From Microtetraspora glauca (lineage in GTDB: Bacteria; Actinomycetota; Actinomycetes; Streptosporangiales; Streptosporangiaceae), in the NCBI GenBank assembly GCA_001570385.1, contig BBYL01000020.1, positions 124,001-188,000 on the forward strand: DNA of 64,000 nt, given 5' to 3'. The notes beneath the pieces were generated by a model. The model made no database searches. It saw only the letters and a list, made by a program, of their open reading frames with translations, and was not told where the DNA came from. The translations under genes and the position numbers were made by a program. Below are positions 51,931-60,436 of this stretch, piece after piece; positions within the stretch are counted from its first letter, which is position 1; each line of letters opens with the position of its first letter.

Positions 51931-53160
51931 ATGACCGCGTCACGACCCGACGGGGACCCCCAGGAGCCGTATTTCTTCCTGAGTTACGCGCACGTCCCGC
52001 CGTATGACGTCACCGACGGCAGTGATTCCAACCGGTGGGTCGAAAAGCTCTTCAGAGAGCTCTGCCAGCACATCATGCACCTGACGGAGGTCCCGTCGGG
52101 GGCGGCCGGATACATGGATCGCGAATTACGGACAGGCGACAACTGGAAAGAGAAGATCTCGGAGCGCCTTTCCACCTGCCGGGTCTTCGTGCCGCTCTAT
52201 TCCCCACGCTACTTCGAGAGCGATCAGTGCGGCAGAGAATGGGCGGCCTTTCTGGAACGCGGACGCGGCCGCTCCGATCTGGGGCTGCCGATTCCGGACG
52301 CCATCGTCCCCGCGATATGGACCCCCATACGGCCGACCAGGATGCCCGCGGCGGCGCAGACGATCCAGTTCAACCACGCCGACCTCGGCGCGCGGTACGT
52401 CGAGGAGGGCTTCTACGGGATCATGAAGCTGAACAGGTACCGGACCCATTACCAGGCCGCCACCATGGAGCTGGCGAAACGGATCGTCGAGGTCGCACGG
52501 AACTCGCCCATGCCCCGGGGCCACATCCGTGACTACACCACGGTGCCGAGCGCGTTCGAGGACAACACCGCGGAGCGGCCGATCACGGTCACGGTCCTGG
52601 CGCCCGACGAGGATCACCTGCCCCCGGGGCGGAGGGCGTACCACTACGGGCGGAAGCCGCAGGAGTGGGATCCCTTCCGCACGTCCAACGGGGCCCGCCC
52701 GCTGGCCGACCACGCGATGGAGCTGGCTCGCGCGCGTGGATACCTGCCGGAGGTGGGAGCGCTCGACCAGCACGCCGAGGCGCTCTCCGCGGACGAGCCG
52801 CGCTCGCCCGCGGTGATGCTCGTCGATCCGTGGGCCACCACCATGGACGACTGCCGCGCCTCCCTCCGGGGCATCGACCGTCCCGGGCGTCGGTGGATCA
52901 CCGTGATGGTGCCCTGGAACAGGGAAGACGCGCAGACCATGGCGAACGAGGCACGACTGAAGGTGTGCCTGCGAGAGGCGCTCGGCAACAAGCTCACCGA
53001 GCCGGACGCGGTGCCCGACGTGCCCACGCTCGACTCCTTCAGAAACACGCTGCCGGAGGTCCTGAACAGGGCGTCGCAGCACTACCTGAAACGGGCTCCC
53101 GCCTATCCGCCGGCGGGTCCGTCGACCGACAGACCGAGGCTGATCGGGCCGGAGGAGTGA
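51931..53160 (+). CDS. fxsC: FxsC, TIR-like protein of FxSxx-COOH system
   Basis: A 409-residue protein. The N-terminal ~150 residues form a TIR-like module (PYFFLSYAHVPPYDVTDGSDSNRWVEKLF...CRVFVPLYSPRYFESDQCGREWAAF). The C-terminal FxsC domain starts near ITVTVLAPDEDHLPPGRRAYHYGRKPQEWDPF and continues through RRWITVMVPWNREDAQT. This is the TIR-like partner found beside fxsA and fxsB in FxSxx-COOH loci; its biochemical role is not established. ATG 51931 has GGAAGGAGG upstream. TATAGT at 51900-51905 is a candidate -10. Four nt separate it from fxsT. Confidence 0.88.
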   Translation: MTASRPDGDPQEPYFFLSYAHVPPYDVTDGSDSNRWVEKLFRELCQHIMHLTEVPSGAAGYMDRELRTGDNWKEKISERLSTCRVFVPLYSPRYFESDQCGREWAAFLERGRGRSDLGLPIPDAIVPAIWTPIRPTRMPAAAQTIQFNHADLGARYVEEGFYGIMKLNRYRTHYQAATMELAKRIVEVARNSPMPRGHIRDYTTVPSAFEDNTAERPITVTVLAPDEDHLPPGRRAYHYGRKPQEWDPFRTSNGARPLADHAMELARARGYLPEVGALDQHAEALSADEPRSPAVMLVDPWATTMDDCRASLRGIDRPGRRWITVMVPWNREDAQTMANEARLKVCLREALGNKLTEPDAVPDVPTLDSFRNTLPEVLNRASQHYLKRAPAYPPAGPSTDRPRLIGPEE

Positions 53161-53164
53161 TCAC

Positions 53165-56100
53165 ATGAGCGAGGGCCGGATCGTCACCTTCTACTCCTAC
53201 AAGGGCGGTACCGGGCGGACGATGGCGCTGGCCAACACGGCCTGGATCCTGGCGAGCAGCGGACTGCGCGTACTGATCGTCGACTGGGACCTCGAATCGC
53301 CAGGATTGCACAAATTCTTCCGGCCCTTTCTCGAACCTGGGATCATGGGCGCGACCACCGGCGTGATCGACCTCATCACCAACTACCAGTGGGCCGCCAT
53401 CAGGAACGAGGAACGCCCGGGCGACTGGCACAAGGCGTACGCGCGGGTGGAGCCGCACGCGGTCTCCCTGGACTGGGCGCATTTTCCCGAGGGGGGCACC
53501 CTCGACCTCATCTCCGCCGGGCGGCAGAACCGTGACTATTCCTCCCTGGTGTCCAATTTCGACTGGGACAACTTCTACGACCGGCAGGGCGGGGGTCAGT
53601 TCTTCGACGCGCTGCGCGCCGACATGAAGGCGTGCTACGACTACACCCTCATCGACAGCCGTACCGGCCTGAGTGACATCGCGGAGATCTGCACCGTGCA
53701 GATGCCGGACGTGCTCGTCACCTGCTTCACCCTGTCCGACCAGGGCATAGACGGGGCCTCGGCGGTCGCCAGGCACATCGACGAGCGCTATCGCGACCGG
53801 GCCATCCGGATCCTGCCCGTACCGATGCGGGTGGACATCGGCGAGAAGGAGAAATGCGACGCGGGGCGCAGCCTCGCCCGCCGGAAGTTCGACCGGTTCC
53901 CCAACGGGATGGCCGTCGAGGACCGCAACCACTACTGGGGCGCGGTCGAGGTGCCGTACATGCCCTTCTACGCCTTCGAGGAGACGCTCGCCACGTTCGG
54001 TGACGAGCCGAACCGGCCGGGGTCGATGCTCGCCGCCTTCGAACGGCTCACCTCCGCGATCACCGAGGGAGCGGTCACGTCCTTCCCGTCGATGGACGAA
54101 TCCATCCGGATGCGGCATCTCGACCTGTTCGTACGGCGGCACGCCGGGCTGCACTCCGACGTGCACGTCTACTACGCGTCCGAGGACCGGATGTGGGCCG
54201 ACTGGATCGCCGCGGTGCTGGAACGCCATGGCTACCGGGCCGTGCTCACCGGCATCGACATGGAGGGGCCGGCCGAGACGACCACGGAGGCGGCGCGGGT
54301 GGTCACCGTGCTGTCGGGCGCCTTCCTGCGGGTGCCCGGCGCGGCGACGATCTGGTCTCGGCTGGTGGCCGCCGAGTCGGCGGGCCGGGGTGAGCTGGTC
54401 CCGATCCGCGTCTCGGAGGCACGTTTCCCTTCGCCGTTCGGTGACCGGGCGCTGGCCGATCTCACCCGCATCGGGGAGCGGTCGGCGGCGAGCACGCTGC
54501 TGAAAGCGCTCAACGGTTCCGAGGAGTCCGTGGCGGTCGACGTGGCGGCCATCGGCGCGCGATTCCCGGGGAGCGAGCCGCAGGTGTGGAACGTCTCCGC
54601 GCGGAACGCCGCCTTCACCGGGCGCGGCGCGGTACTGGAGACCCTGCGCGACCAGCTCGTCGGCGGCAAGGCCGCGGTGGTGCTGCCCCAGGCCCTGTAC
54701 GGCCTCGGAGGCGTGGGCAAGACGCAGGTCGCCCTGGAGTACGCGCACCGGTTCAAAGCGGACTACGACGTCGTGTGGTGGGTGTCGACCGAGCAGACCG
54801 ACTCGATCAACTCCGCGTTCGAGGAGCTGGCCCGGCAACTCGGCATTCCCGTGGGGGAGAACGTCGCCGAGGTCGTCGCCGGGGTCCGTGAGGCGCTGCG
54901 GCGCGGCACCCCGTACGCCCGCTGGTTGCTGATCTTCGACAACGCGGGTGATCCCGAGGAGCTGACCGGATATTTCCCCGGCGGGACCGGCCACGTCCTG
55001 GTCACCTCGCGCAACCAGTCCTGGTCGAGGGTCGCCGCGCCTCTCGAAGTGGACGTGTTCAGCCAGGAAGAGAGCCTTGAGCACCTGAGCCGGCGGGTGC
55101 CGGGGCTGGCCGAGTCCGACGCTCTCGACGTGGCGGACGCGCTGGGTTACCTGCCGCTCGCGGTCGAGCAGGCGGCGGCCTGGCTGGCCGAGACGGGCAT
55201 GCCGGCCGCGACGTTCCTCGAACAGCTCAGGACGGAGAGCGCGCGGGTGCTGTCGCTCGGACAGCCGGCCGACTATCCACATCCGGTGGCGGCGACCTGG
55301 AACCTCTCGCTGGCGAAGCTGCGTGAGACCTCGCCCGCGTCGGTCCGGCTGCTCGAACTCTGCGCGTTCTTCGCCGCCGAGCCGATCTCGATGCAGCTGC
55401 TCTACAGCGACGAGATGATGCGCTCGCTCCTGCCGTACGATGACACGCTGCAGGAGAAGCTCGTGCTCGGGCGGGTCATCCGGGAGATCGGCAGGTTCGC
55501 GCTGGCGAAGGTGGACCAGGCCAACAACACCATCCAGGTGCACCGGCTGGTCCAGGCCGTGATCCGCGGCCAGATGACCCAGGATGAGCAGGACGAGGCG
55601 TGCCACGTGGTCCACCGCGTCCTGGAGAAGGCGCGGCCGAACCAGGGCGAGGTGGACGACCCGGAGAACTGGATCCGGTTCGACCTCATCTGGCAGCACC
55701 TGCAGCCGTCGCGGGCCACCGAGTGCCAGGAGGAACCGGTCCGGCGGCTGCTCACCGACCGGGTGCGCTACCTGTGGAAGCGCGGCGATCTGGAGGCCGC
55801 GCTGACCCTCGGCGACTACCTGGCCAACTACTGGGAGGAGACGTTCGGCAGGGACGAGCGGCAGCGGCTGCACCTGCTGTTCAACATCGCCAACGTCAAG
55901 CGTTCCCAGGGGCTCTATGAGGAGGCCAGAGAGCTGGACGAGTGGACGCTCGAACGCCAGCGCGAGGTGGTGGGGGAGCAGCATCCGCACACGCTGATGA
56001 CCGCGGGCGGGCTCGCGGCCGACCTGCGCGCGCTCGGCGAGTACGAACGCTCGCTGGAGATGGACCTGGCGACCTACGAGATGTGGAAGCGGCTGTACGG

Positions 56101-57055
56101 CGAGGAGTACCACAAGACCCTTTCCGCGGCCCACAATCTCGCGCTGTCCTACCGGCTCGTCGGCGACGGCGTCAACGCGCGCGAGCGCGACGAGAAGACC
56201 CTGCAGCTGCGTAGGGAGGTGCTCGGCCCGACTCATCCGTACACGCTGTTCTCCGCCACCCACCTCGCTCGTGACCTGCGCGAGATCGGCCGCTACCGGG
56301 AGTCGATCGAGTTGCTGCGCACGACGCTGCAGCACTATCGCGAGTCGCTGGGCGAGGGCTTCATGGACACGCTGCGCGCCGCCAAGAGCCTCGCGGTGTC
56401 GCTGCGCCGGGGCGGCGCGCATCAGGAGGCGTGGCAGGTGGCGCTGGAGACGGAGGAGAGGTACCGGGAGCGGTACCCGGGAACGCCCGACGCGCTGGCG
56501 GGGACCCTGGAGCTCGCCTGCTGCCTGTCGGCGCTCGGCGACAAGGCCGGGGCGCTGGAGATGGCAGGCGGCATCATGAACATCTACCGCGAGGACCTCG
56601 GCGACTCGCACCCCGGCACTCTGATCGCGCTCAACAACGTGGCGATCTACCAGCGTGGCACGGGTGAGGTGCCTCGGGCGACCGAGGGTGCCACGCGGGC
56701 GTACGAGGGTCTGCGCGGGCAACTCGGTGACAACCACCCTTTCACGCTCGCCGCCGCCATCAACCTGGCCAACTGCCTGGGAGCCGGTGGTCGTGCCGGC
56801 GAGGCGGAGGCGCTGGAGCTGGCCACCCTTGACAGGCTGCGCCAGAAACTGGGGGAGGAACACCCGGACACGCTGGTCTGCGCGGCGAACCTGTCGATCA
56901 CCATGCGGTCGGCCGGCCGCATGGAGGAAGCGGATCTCGCCCAGCGGCGGATATTGGCGATCATGGCCAGGGTTCTGGGGGAGAACCATCCGGCGCTGGC
57001 GGACCTCAGGCAGGGACGGCGTATCAACCGAGACCTGGAACCCCAGCCGTTCTGA
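53165..57055 (+). CDS. fxsT: FxSxx-COOH system TPR protein: P-loop, TIR-like, NB-ARC and TPR domains
   Basis: A 1296-residue STAND-type protein. An N-terminal MinD/ParA-like P-loop (YSYKGGTGRTMALAN, residues 10-24, with Arg in place of the second Walker Lys) is followed by a TIR-like segment from about 333 (VHVYYASEDRMWADWI...RVVTVLSGAFL). The NB-ARC ATPase has LYGLGGVGKTQVALEY (from 511), WLLIFDNAGDPEE, HVLVTSRN and LGYLPLAVEQAAAWL. The rest, from about 850, is a run of 42-residue TPR repeats (HPHTLMTAGGLAADLRALGEYERSL and others). It follows fxsC by 4 nt and overlaps the convergent hydrolase end by 32 nt. The family accompanies FxSxx RiPP maturation; the domain set also resembles signalling NTPases used in defence. 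Confidence 0.88.
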   Translation: MSEGRIVTFYSYKGGTGRTMALANTAWILASSGLRVLIVDWDLESPGLHKFFRPFLEPGIMGATTGVIDLITNYQWAAIRNEERPGDWHKAYARVEPHAVSLDWAHFPEGGTLDLISAGRQNRDYSSLVSNFDWDNFYDRQGGGQFFDALRADMKACYDYTLIDSRTGLSDIAEICTVQMPDVLVTCFTLSDQGIDGASAVARHIDERYRDRAIRILPVPMRVDIGEKEKCDAGRSLARRKFDRFPNGMAVEDRNHYWGAVEVPYMPFYAFEETLATFGDEPNRPGSMLAAFERLTSAITEGAVTSFPSMDESIRMRHLDLFVRRHAGLHSDVHVYYASEDRMWADWIAAVLERHGYRAVLTGIDMEGPAETTTEAARVVTVLSGAFLRVPGAATIWSRLVAAESAGRGELVPIRVSEARFPSPFGDRALADLTRIGERSAASTLLKALNGSEESVAVDVAAIGARFPGSEPQVWNVSARNAAFTGRGAVLETLRDQLVGGKAAVVLPQALYGLGGVGKTQVALEYAHRFKADYDVVWWVSTEQTDSINSAFEELARQLGIPVGENVAEVVAGVREALRRGTPYARWLLIFDNAGDPEELTGYFPGGTGHVLVTSRNQSWSRVAAPLEVDVFSQEESLEHLSRRVPGLAESDALDVADALGYLPLAVEQAAAWLAETGMPAATFLEQLRTESARVLSLGQPADYPHPVAATWNLSLAKLRETSPASVRLLELCAFFAAEPISMQLLYSDEMMRSLLPYDDTLQEKLVLGRVIREIGRFALAKVDQANNTIQVHRLVQAVIRGQMTQDEQDEACHVVHRVLEKARPNQGEVDDPENWIRFDLIWQHLQPSRATECQEEPVRRLLTDRVRYLWKRGDLEAALTLGDYLANYWEETFGRDERQRLHLLFNIANVKRSQGLYEEARELDEWTLERQREVVGEQHPHTLMTAGGLAADLRALGEYERSLEMDLATYEMWKRLYGEEYHKTLSAAHNLALSYRLVGDGVNARERDEKTLQLRREVLGPTHPYTLFSATHLARDLREIGRYRESIELLRTTLQHYRESLGEGFMDTLRAAKSLAVSLRRGGAHQEAWQVALETEERYRERYPGTPDALAGTLELACCLSALGDKAGALEMAGGIMNIYREDLGDSHPGTLIALNNVAIYQRGTGEVPRATEGATRAYEGLRGQLGDNHPFTLAAAINLANCLGAGGRAGEAEALELATLDRLRQKLGEEHPDTLVCAANLSITMRSAGRMEEADLAQRRILAIMARVLGENHPALADLRQGRRINRDLEPQPF

Positions 57056-57938
57056 CGCCGCCTTCCGGGAGCCGGGACGTGGTCAGCCACGTCAGGATGT
57101 CCGGCAGGACGTGCAGCGCGGCGAAATGGGCGGCGCCGGACTCGATGATCACGTTCGCGCCGGGGATGCGCTCGCCGAGCCAGCGCGCGTGCCCGGCCGG
57201 GGAGAACACGTCCTCGTCTCCGTGCCACAGCATGGTGGGCACGGTGATGTTCGCCGGGTCGAAGCCCCACGGGGCGTTGAAGGCCAGGTCGTCGTCCACC
57301 CAGCCCGCGTCGGAGTGTTTGAGCGCCTCGGCGAAGTTCCTGGCCAACATCCGCCGGATCCCGTAGTCGGCGACGACGTGGCGGTCCGGCTCCGGCAGGT
57401 CGGCGGTGAGCGCCGGGACCAGGCGGGTCGGGTCCTCCCGTACCTGGGCGACGGCCGCCGACAGGAGTTCGGCGACCGCCTGGTGCCCGTTCGCGGCCGC
57501 GGTGAACTCGATGATGTTCGACCGGGCCATGCCCTCGAACCAGTTGAGCCCCTCCGCCGCGCGCGGCGCCAGCGGGACCAGGGCCGCCACCCTGGTCGTG
57601 CGCTCGGGCAGGAGCGCGGCGCAGGCCAGCGCGTGCGGCGCGCCGCCCGAGCGCCCGGCGACCGCGAACCGGTCGATGCCGAGGGCGTCGGCGATCGTGG
57701 ACACGTCCTTGGCCACGTCGGCCACGGACCGGCCGAACTTCCGGTCCGACCCGCCGTATCCCGGCCGGTCGTAGCTGATCAGCCGGATCCCCAGGCGGTA
57801 GAGGACGGACGCCCGTGGAACCGGCCCGAGCCTGCTGCCGGGGGTGCCGTGCAGCAGGAAGACCGGGTTGCCGCCCGGCCGGCCCCTCTCGTCGACCGCG
57901 AGATTCCTTCCGTCCGGCGTCCGTACCGTAGCCGTCAA
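57024..57938 (-). CDS. Alpha/beta hydrolase
   Basis: A 304-residue hydrolase. The oxyanion block is PVFLLHGTPGSRLGP, the nucleophile is in VAGRSGGAPHALA, the acid in TVPTMLWHGDEDVFSP, and His is in SGAAHFAAL. This branch (HGTPGSR, GRSGGAPHALA) is common in actinobacteria as proline iminopeptidase-like or epoxide hydrolase-like enzymes of unknown substrate. TTG 57938 has GGGGAGG upstream. Its 3' end overlaps fxsT by 32 nt. Confidence 0.88.
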   Translation of the reverse strand: MTATVRTPDGRNLAVDERGRPGGNPVFLLHGTPGSRLGPVPRASVLYRLGIRLISYDRPGYGGSDRKFGRSVADVAKDVSTIADALGIDRFAVAGRSGGAPHALACAALLPERTTRVAALVPLAPRAAEGLNWFEGMARSNIIEFTAAANGHQAVAELLSAAVAQVREDPTRLVPALTADLPEPDRHVVADYGIRRMLARNFAEALKHSDAGWVDDDLAFNAPWGFDPANITVPTMLWHGDEDVFSPAGHARWLGERIPGANVIIESGAAHFAALHVLPDILTWLTTSRLPEGGVRTAGVPGLG

Positions 57939-58054
57939 CGCGTGCCTCCCCGTGAGCGTTCGCCTCGGAAAGTGATTCCCCGTTAGGTAGCGTTCTTCTC
58001 ATAACGGGATGTTGCGGAAGTATCGCGCTTGTCCGCATGGTGGTCCGATGCCGG

Positions 58055-58060
58055 TAGGCT
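58055..58060 (+). promoter_or_regulatory. -10 box (TAGGCT) for leaderless transcript
   Basis: TAGGCT ends 8 nt before GTG 58069, in the same arrangement as before the genes at 12143 and 50687. Confidence 0.45.
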
Positions 58061-58068
58061 CCCCTGAC

Positions 58069-58602
58069 GTGCGCCGATTCACTGAGGGCTTCTACGGCTA
58101 CGCGTTCGCGCTGATCGTCTGCCTGGCCGCCGGCTCGTTGATCCTCTTTTTCATGCCGAACGGCAAGAGCGAGCACATTCCCCGGATCGACTTCTCGATC
58201 GACAAGGTCAACGCCGCGCGCGCCGCGTCGTACACGATCGAGGTGCCGGGTCAGGTGCTTCCGAACTGGGTCCCGACCAGCTCCCAGCTCACCGACAAGG
58301 CCGGTGTCGTCACGTGGCGGCTGGGCTTCGCCACCGACAAGCGGATGCACGCCATGGTGGCGCAGAGCAACGAGACGCCGCTCGCCGACTTCGCCAACCG
58401 GATGGCCAACTCCGACAAGGCCACGGGCACCCGCCAGATCAACGGCACGGCCTGGGAGGAACGCTTCCGCCAGGACAAGAACCAGCGCTCGCTGATCCGG
58501 ATCCTCCAGGATCGCACGATCGTGGTGACCGGGTCCGCCGACTGGGACGAACTGACCGCGCTCGCCGCCTCCCTGGTGGTCCAGCCCAAGCCCGCCACCT
58601 GA
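58069..58602 (+). CDS. DUF4245 membrane-anchored protein
   Basis: A 177-residue protein with the DUF4245 start RRFTEGFYGYAFALIVCLAAGSLILFF (a single N-terminal helix) and an external domain (IDKVNAARAASYTIEVPGQVLPNWVPTSSQL, NGTAWEERFRQDKNQRSLIRILQDRTIVVTGSA). GTG 58069 is chosen because the family begins VRRF and a TAGGCT -10 box lies 8 nt upstream; ATG 58048 is in frame. M. tuberculosis has the counterpart near fum and xse genes (Rv1100), as here. Function is unknown. Confidence 0.83.
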   Translation: MRRFTEGFYGYAFALIVCLAAGSLILFFMPNGKSEHIPRIDFSIDKVNAARAASYTIEVPGQVLPNWVPTSSQLTDKAGVVTWRLGFATDKRMHAMVAQSNETPLADFANRMANSDKATGTRQINGTAWEERFRQDKNQRSLIRILQDRTIVVTGSADWDELTALAASLVVQPKPAT

Positions 58603-58682
58603 TCCGGGCAGCCTGACGCGGCGTCGCCAGCCGCGGTGCCGCCTGACGCCGCGCCGCCTGATCCAGAGCCGCTGGGCTTCCA

Positions 58683-58722
58683 AGCTGCCGGGATTTCGAG
58701 CTGCCGGGATTTCGAGCTGCCG
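58683..58722. repeat. Tandem 16-bp repeat (2.5 copies)
   Basis: AGCTGCCGGGATTTCG occurs at 58683-58698 and 58699-58714, followed by a partial copy. It lies in the 185-bp gap between the convergent DUF4245 and xseB genes. No gene or clear terminator is seen there. Confidence 0.8.
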
Positions 58723-58787
58723 GATCGAGTGCCGTCCGACTCAGAGCGGCTGATCCTGAGCCGCACGAGAGCGCGGCCGCTCCCGGC

Positions 58788-59045
58788 TCAGAACGGCGTC
58801 TCCTCCTGGGGCTCCTGGCGCTCCGCCATGGCCGCCGCGAGCTTGACCCGAGCGCCCTGGAGCCACTCCTCGCAGATCGCGGCCAGCTTCTCGCCCCGCT
58901 CCCACAGCTCGATGGACTGCTCCAGGGTGAGCCCGCCGGTCTCCAGCCGCCGAACGACCTCGGTCAGCTCCTCGCGGGCCCGCTCGTAGGAGGGGGGCTT
59001 CTCCTCGGGGGACGCCTTCTCTGGGGATGTCTTCTCGTCGGCCAC
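58788..59045 (-). CDS. xseB: Exodeoxyribonuclease VII small subunit
   Basis: An 85-residue helical protein that binds the large subunit XseA to form exonuclease VII, which degrades single-stranded DNA. The core SYERAREELTEVVRRLETGGLTLEQSIELWERGEKLAAICEEWL is the full XseB helical hairpin, and the N-terminal Lys/Glu-rich tail is variable. GTG 59045 is the start. It is separated from xseA by 184 nt, unusually wide for this pair, and the gap holds an IS200/IS605-type hairpin relic. Confidence 0.92.
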   Translation of the reverse strand: MADEKTSPEKASPEEKPPSYERAREELTEVVRRLETGGLTLEQSIELWERGEKLAAICEEWLQGARVKLAAAMAERQEPQEETPF

Positions 59046-59170
59046 GCACCAACCTTAGAGTCCGAGTACGACAGGTGGAGATAATCCGCGCCATGACCGT
59101 TCGCGCCACCGCTTGCGGGTGGCACAGGTCGGTGAAGCGAGAAGCCGCAGAGGTGCCGCATGACACGGCA

Positions 59171-59225
59171 CGGGCTGAATCCCCAGCCTTCAGGCAGTCC
59201 TTCAGGCTGGGGAGCGCGTCAACCC
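59171..59225 (+). mobile_element. Relic right end of an IS200/IS605-family (TnpB-type) element
   Basis: The stretch GAATCCCCAGCCT, a 14-nt loop, AGGCTGGGGAGCGCGTCAA (near 59177-59222) has the form of actinobacterial IS200/IS605 right ends, GAATCCCC-hairpin-GGGGAG...GTCAA, which also form the 3' part of TnpB guide RNAs. The stem is a perfect 10 bp (59180-59189 / 59204-59213). The ~100 nt upstream hold no tnpB frame of useful length, so only the end remains. It sits between xseB and xseA, 8 nt from the xseA stop. Confidence 0.5.
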
Positions 59226-59229
59226 TGTC

Positions 59230-60435
59230 TCACGTGGACGTCGCCGTCACCGCGACCCGGTCGTCGGGGAAACGGACGGTCAGCTCGTCGCCCGGCTTGA
59301 CCTCGCCCGCGAGCCGTACGACCTCCCCTGTGGGGCGCTGGACGATCGCGTAGCCGCGCTCCAGCGTCGCCGCCGGGGACAGCGCGACGAGGCGGGCACG
59401 CAGGTGTTCCAGCGAGTCCGCGGAGCGGTCCAGGGAGGAGCCCAGGCAGCGACGGGCCCGCTCGCGCAGCGCGTCCACCTGCTCGGCCCGGCGGTCGAGC
59501 TCGCGTACCGGATCGGCGAGTGAGGGCCGCGACTGGACCGACCTGAGCCAGGAGAGCTCCCGATCGAGCCAGCCGCCCAGCACGCGGCGACCGCGATCCC
59601 TGAGCTGGCGCACCAGCGTGAGCTGCTCACCCACGTCGGGCACGACCTTCTTGGCCGCGTCCGTCGGGGTCGAGGCGCGCACGTCCGCCACGAGGTCGAT
59701 CAGCGGGCTGTCCTGCTCGTGCCCGATCGCGCTGACCACGGGTGTACGGCACGCCGCCACCTCGCGCACCAGCGACTCGTCCGAGAACGGCAGCAGGTCC
59801 TCCAGCGAGCCCCCGCCCCGCGTGACGATGATCACATCGACCTCGCGGTCCGCGTCCAGCCTGCGCAGCGCCTCGGTGACCTCGCCCACGGCGTACGGCC
59901 CCTGCACGGCGACCGCCTCCACCTTGAACCTCACGGCGGGCCAGCGGCGGCGAGCGTTCTCGATCACGTCACGCTCGGCGGCCGAGTCCCTGCCGCAGAC
60001 GAGGCCGATAGTGGAGGGGAGGAAGGGCAGCCTCCGCTTGCGGTCGGCGTTCGTCAGGCCCTCGGAGATGATGAGCCGACGCAGGCGTTCCAGCCGGGCC
60101 AGCAGCTCTCCGACGCCGACCGGCCGGATCTCGGTCGCGGTGAAGGCGAAGGACCCCTTGTTCACCCAGAAGTCGGGCTTGACGTGCATGACGACCCGGG
60201 CACCGTCGACCGGCCTGGGCAGGCTCGCCTCGTACACGCCCCGGGAGCAGGTGACCCGGGCCGAGACGTTGGCCACCGGGTCGCGCAGGGTGAGGAAGAT
60301 CGTTCCGCCCCGGGCGGTCAGCTCGGTGATCTGCCCCTCGACCCAGACGGTGCCCAGCCTCCCGATCCACTGGGCGACCATCTGGAGCACCGAACGGATC
60401 GGAAGCGGCGCCTCAGGAGAGGTCTTCGCGCTCAA
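59230..60435 (-). CDS. xseA: Exodeoxyribonuclease VII large subunit
   Basis: Catalytic subunit of exonuclease VII, 401 residues, the usual size. The N-terminal OB-fold (VLQMVAQWIGRLGTVWVEGQITELTARGGTIFLTLRD) binds single-stranded DNA. The nuclease domain has GLVCGRDSAAERDVIENARRRWP, DVIIVTRGGGSLEDLLPFSDESLVREVAACRTPVVSAIGHEQDSPLIDLVADVRASTPTDAAKKVVP, the family signature. The C-terminus is the long coiled coil. TTG 60435 starts one base after the stop of the preceding gene. Confidence 0.94.
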   Translation of the reverse strand: MSAKTSPEAPLPIRSVLQMVAQWIGRLGTVWVEGQITELTARGGTIFLTLRDPVANVSARVTCSRGVYEASLPRPVDGARVVMHVKPDFWVNKGSFAFTATEIRPVGVGELLARLERLRRLIISEGLTNADRKRRLPFLPSTIGLVCGRDSAAERDVIENARRRWPAVRFKVEAVAVQGPYAVGEVTEALRRLDADREVDVIIVTRGGGSLEDLLPFSDESLVREVAACRTPVVSAIGHEQDSPLIDLVADVRASTPTDAAKKVVPDVGEQLTLVRQLRDRGRRVLGGWLDRELSWLRSVQSRPSLADPVRELDRRAEQVDALRERARRCLGSSLDRSADSLEHLRARLVALSPAATLERGYAIVQRPTGEVVRLAGEVKPGDELTVRFPDDRVAVTATST

Positions 60436-60436
60436 G

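Noticed and set aside
53039..56989. 1316-codon open frame on the minus strand opposite fxsT
   Set aside because: Its composition is Arg/Gly/Leu/Val-rich with no domain. It is the antisense shadow of the fxsT coding frame in high-GC DNA.
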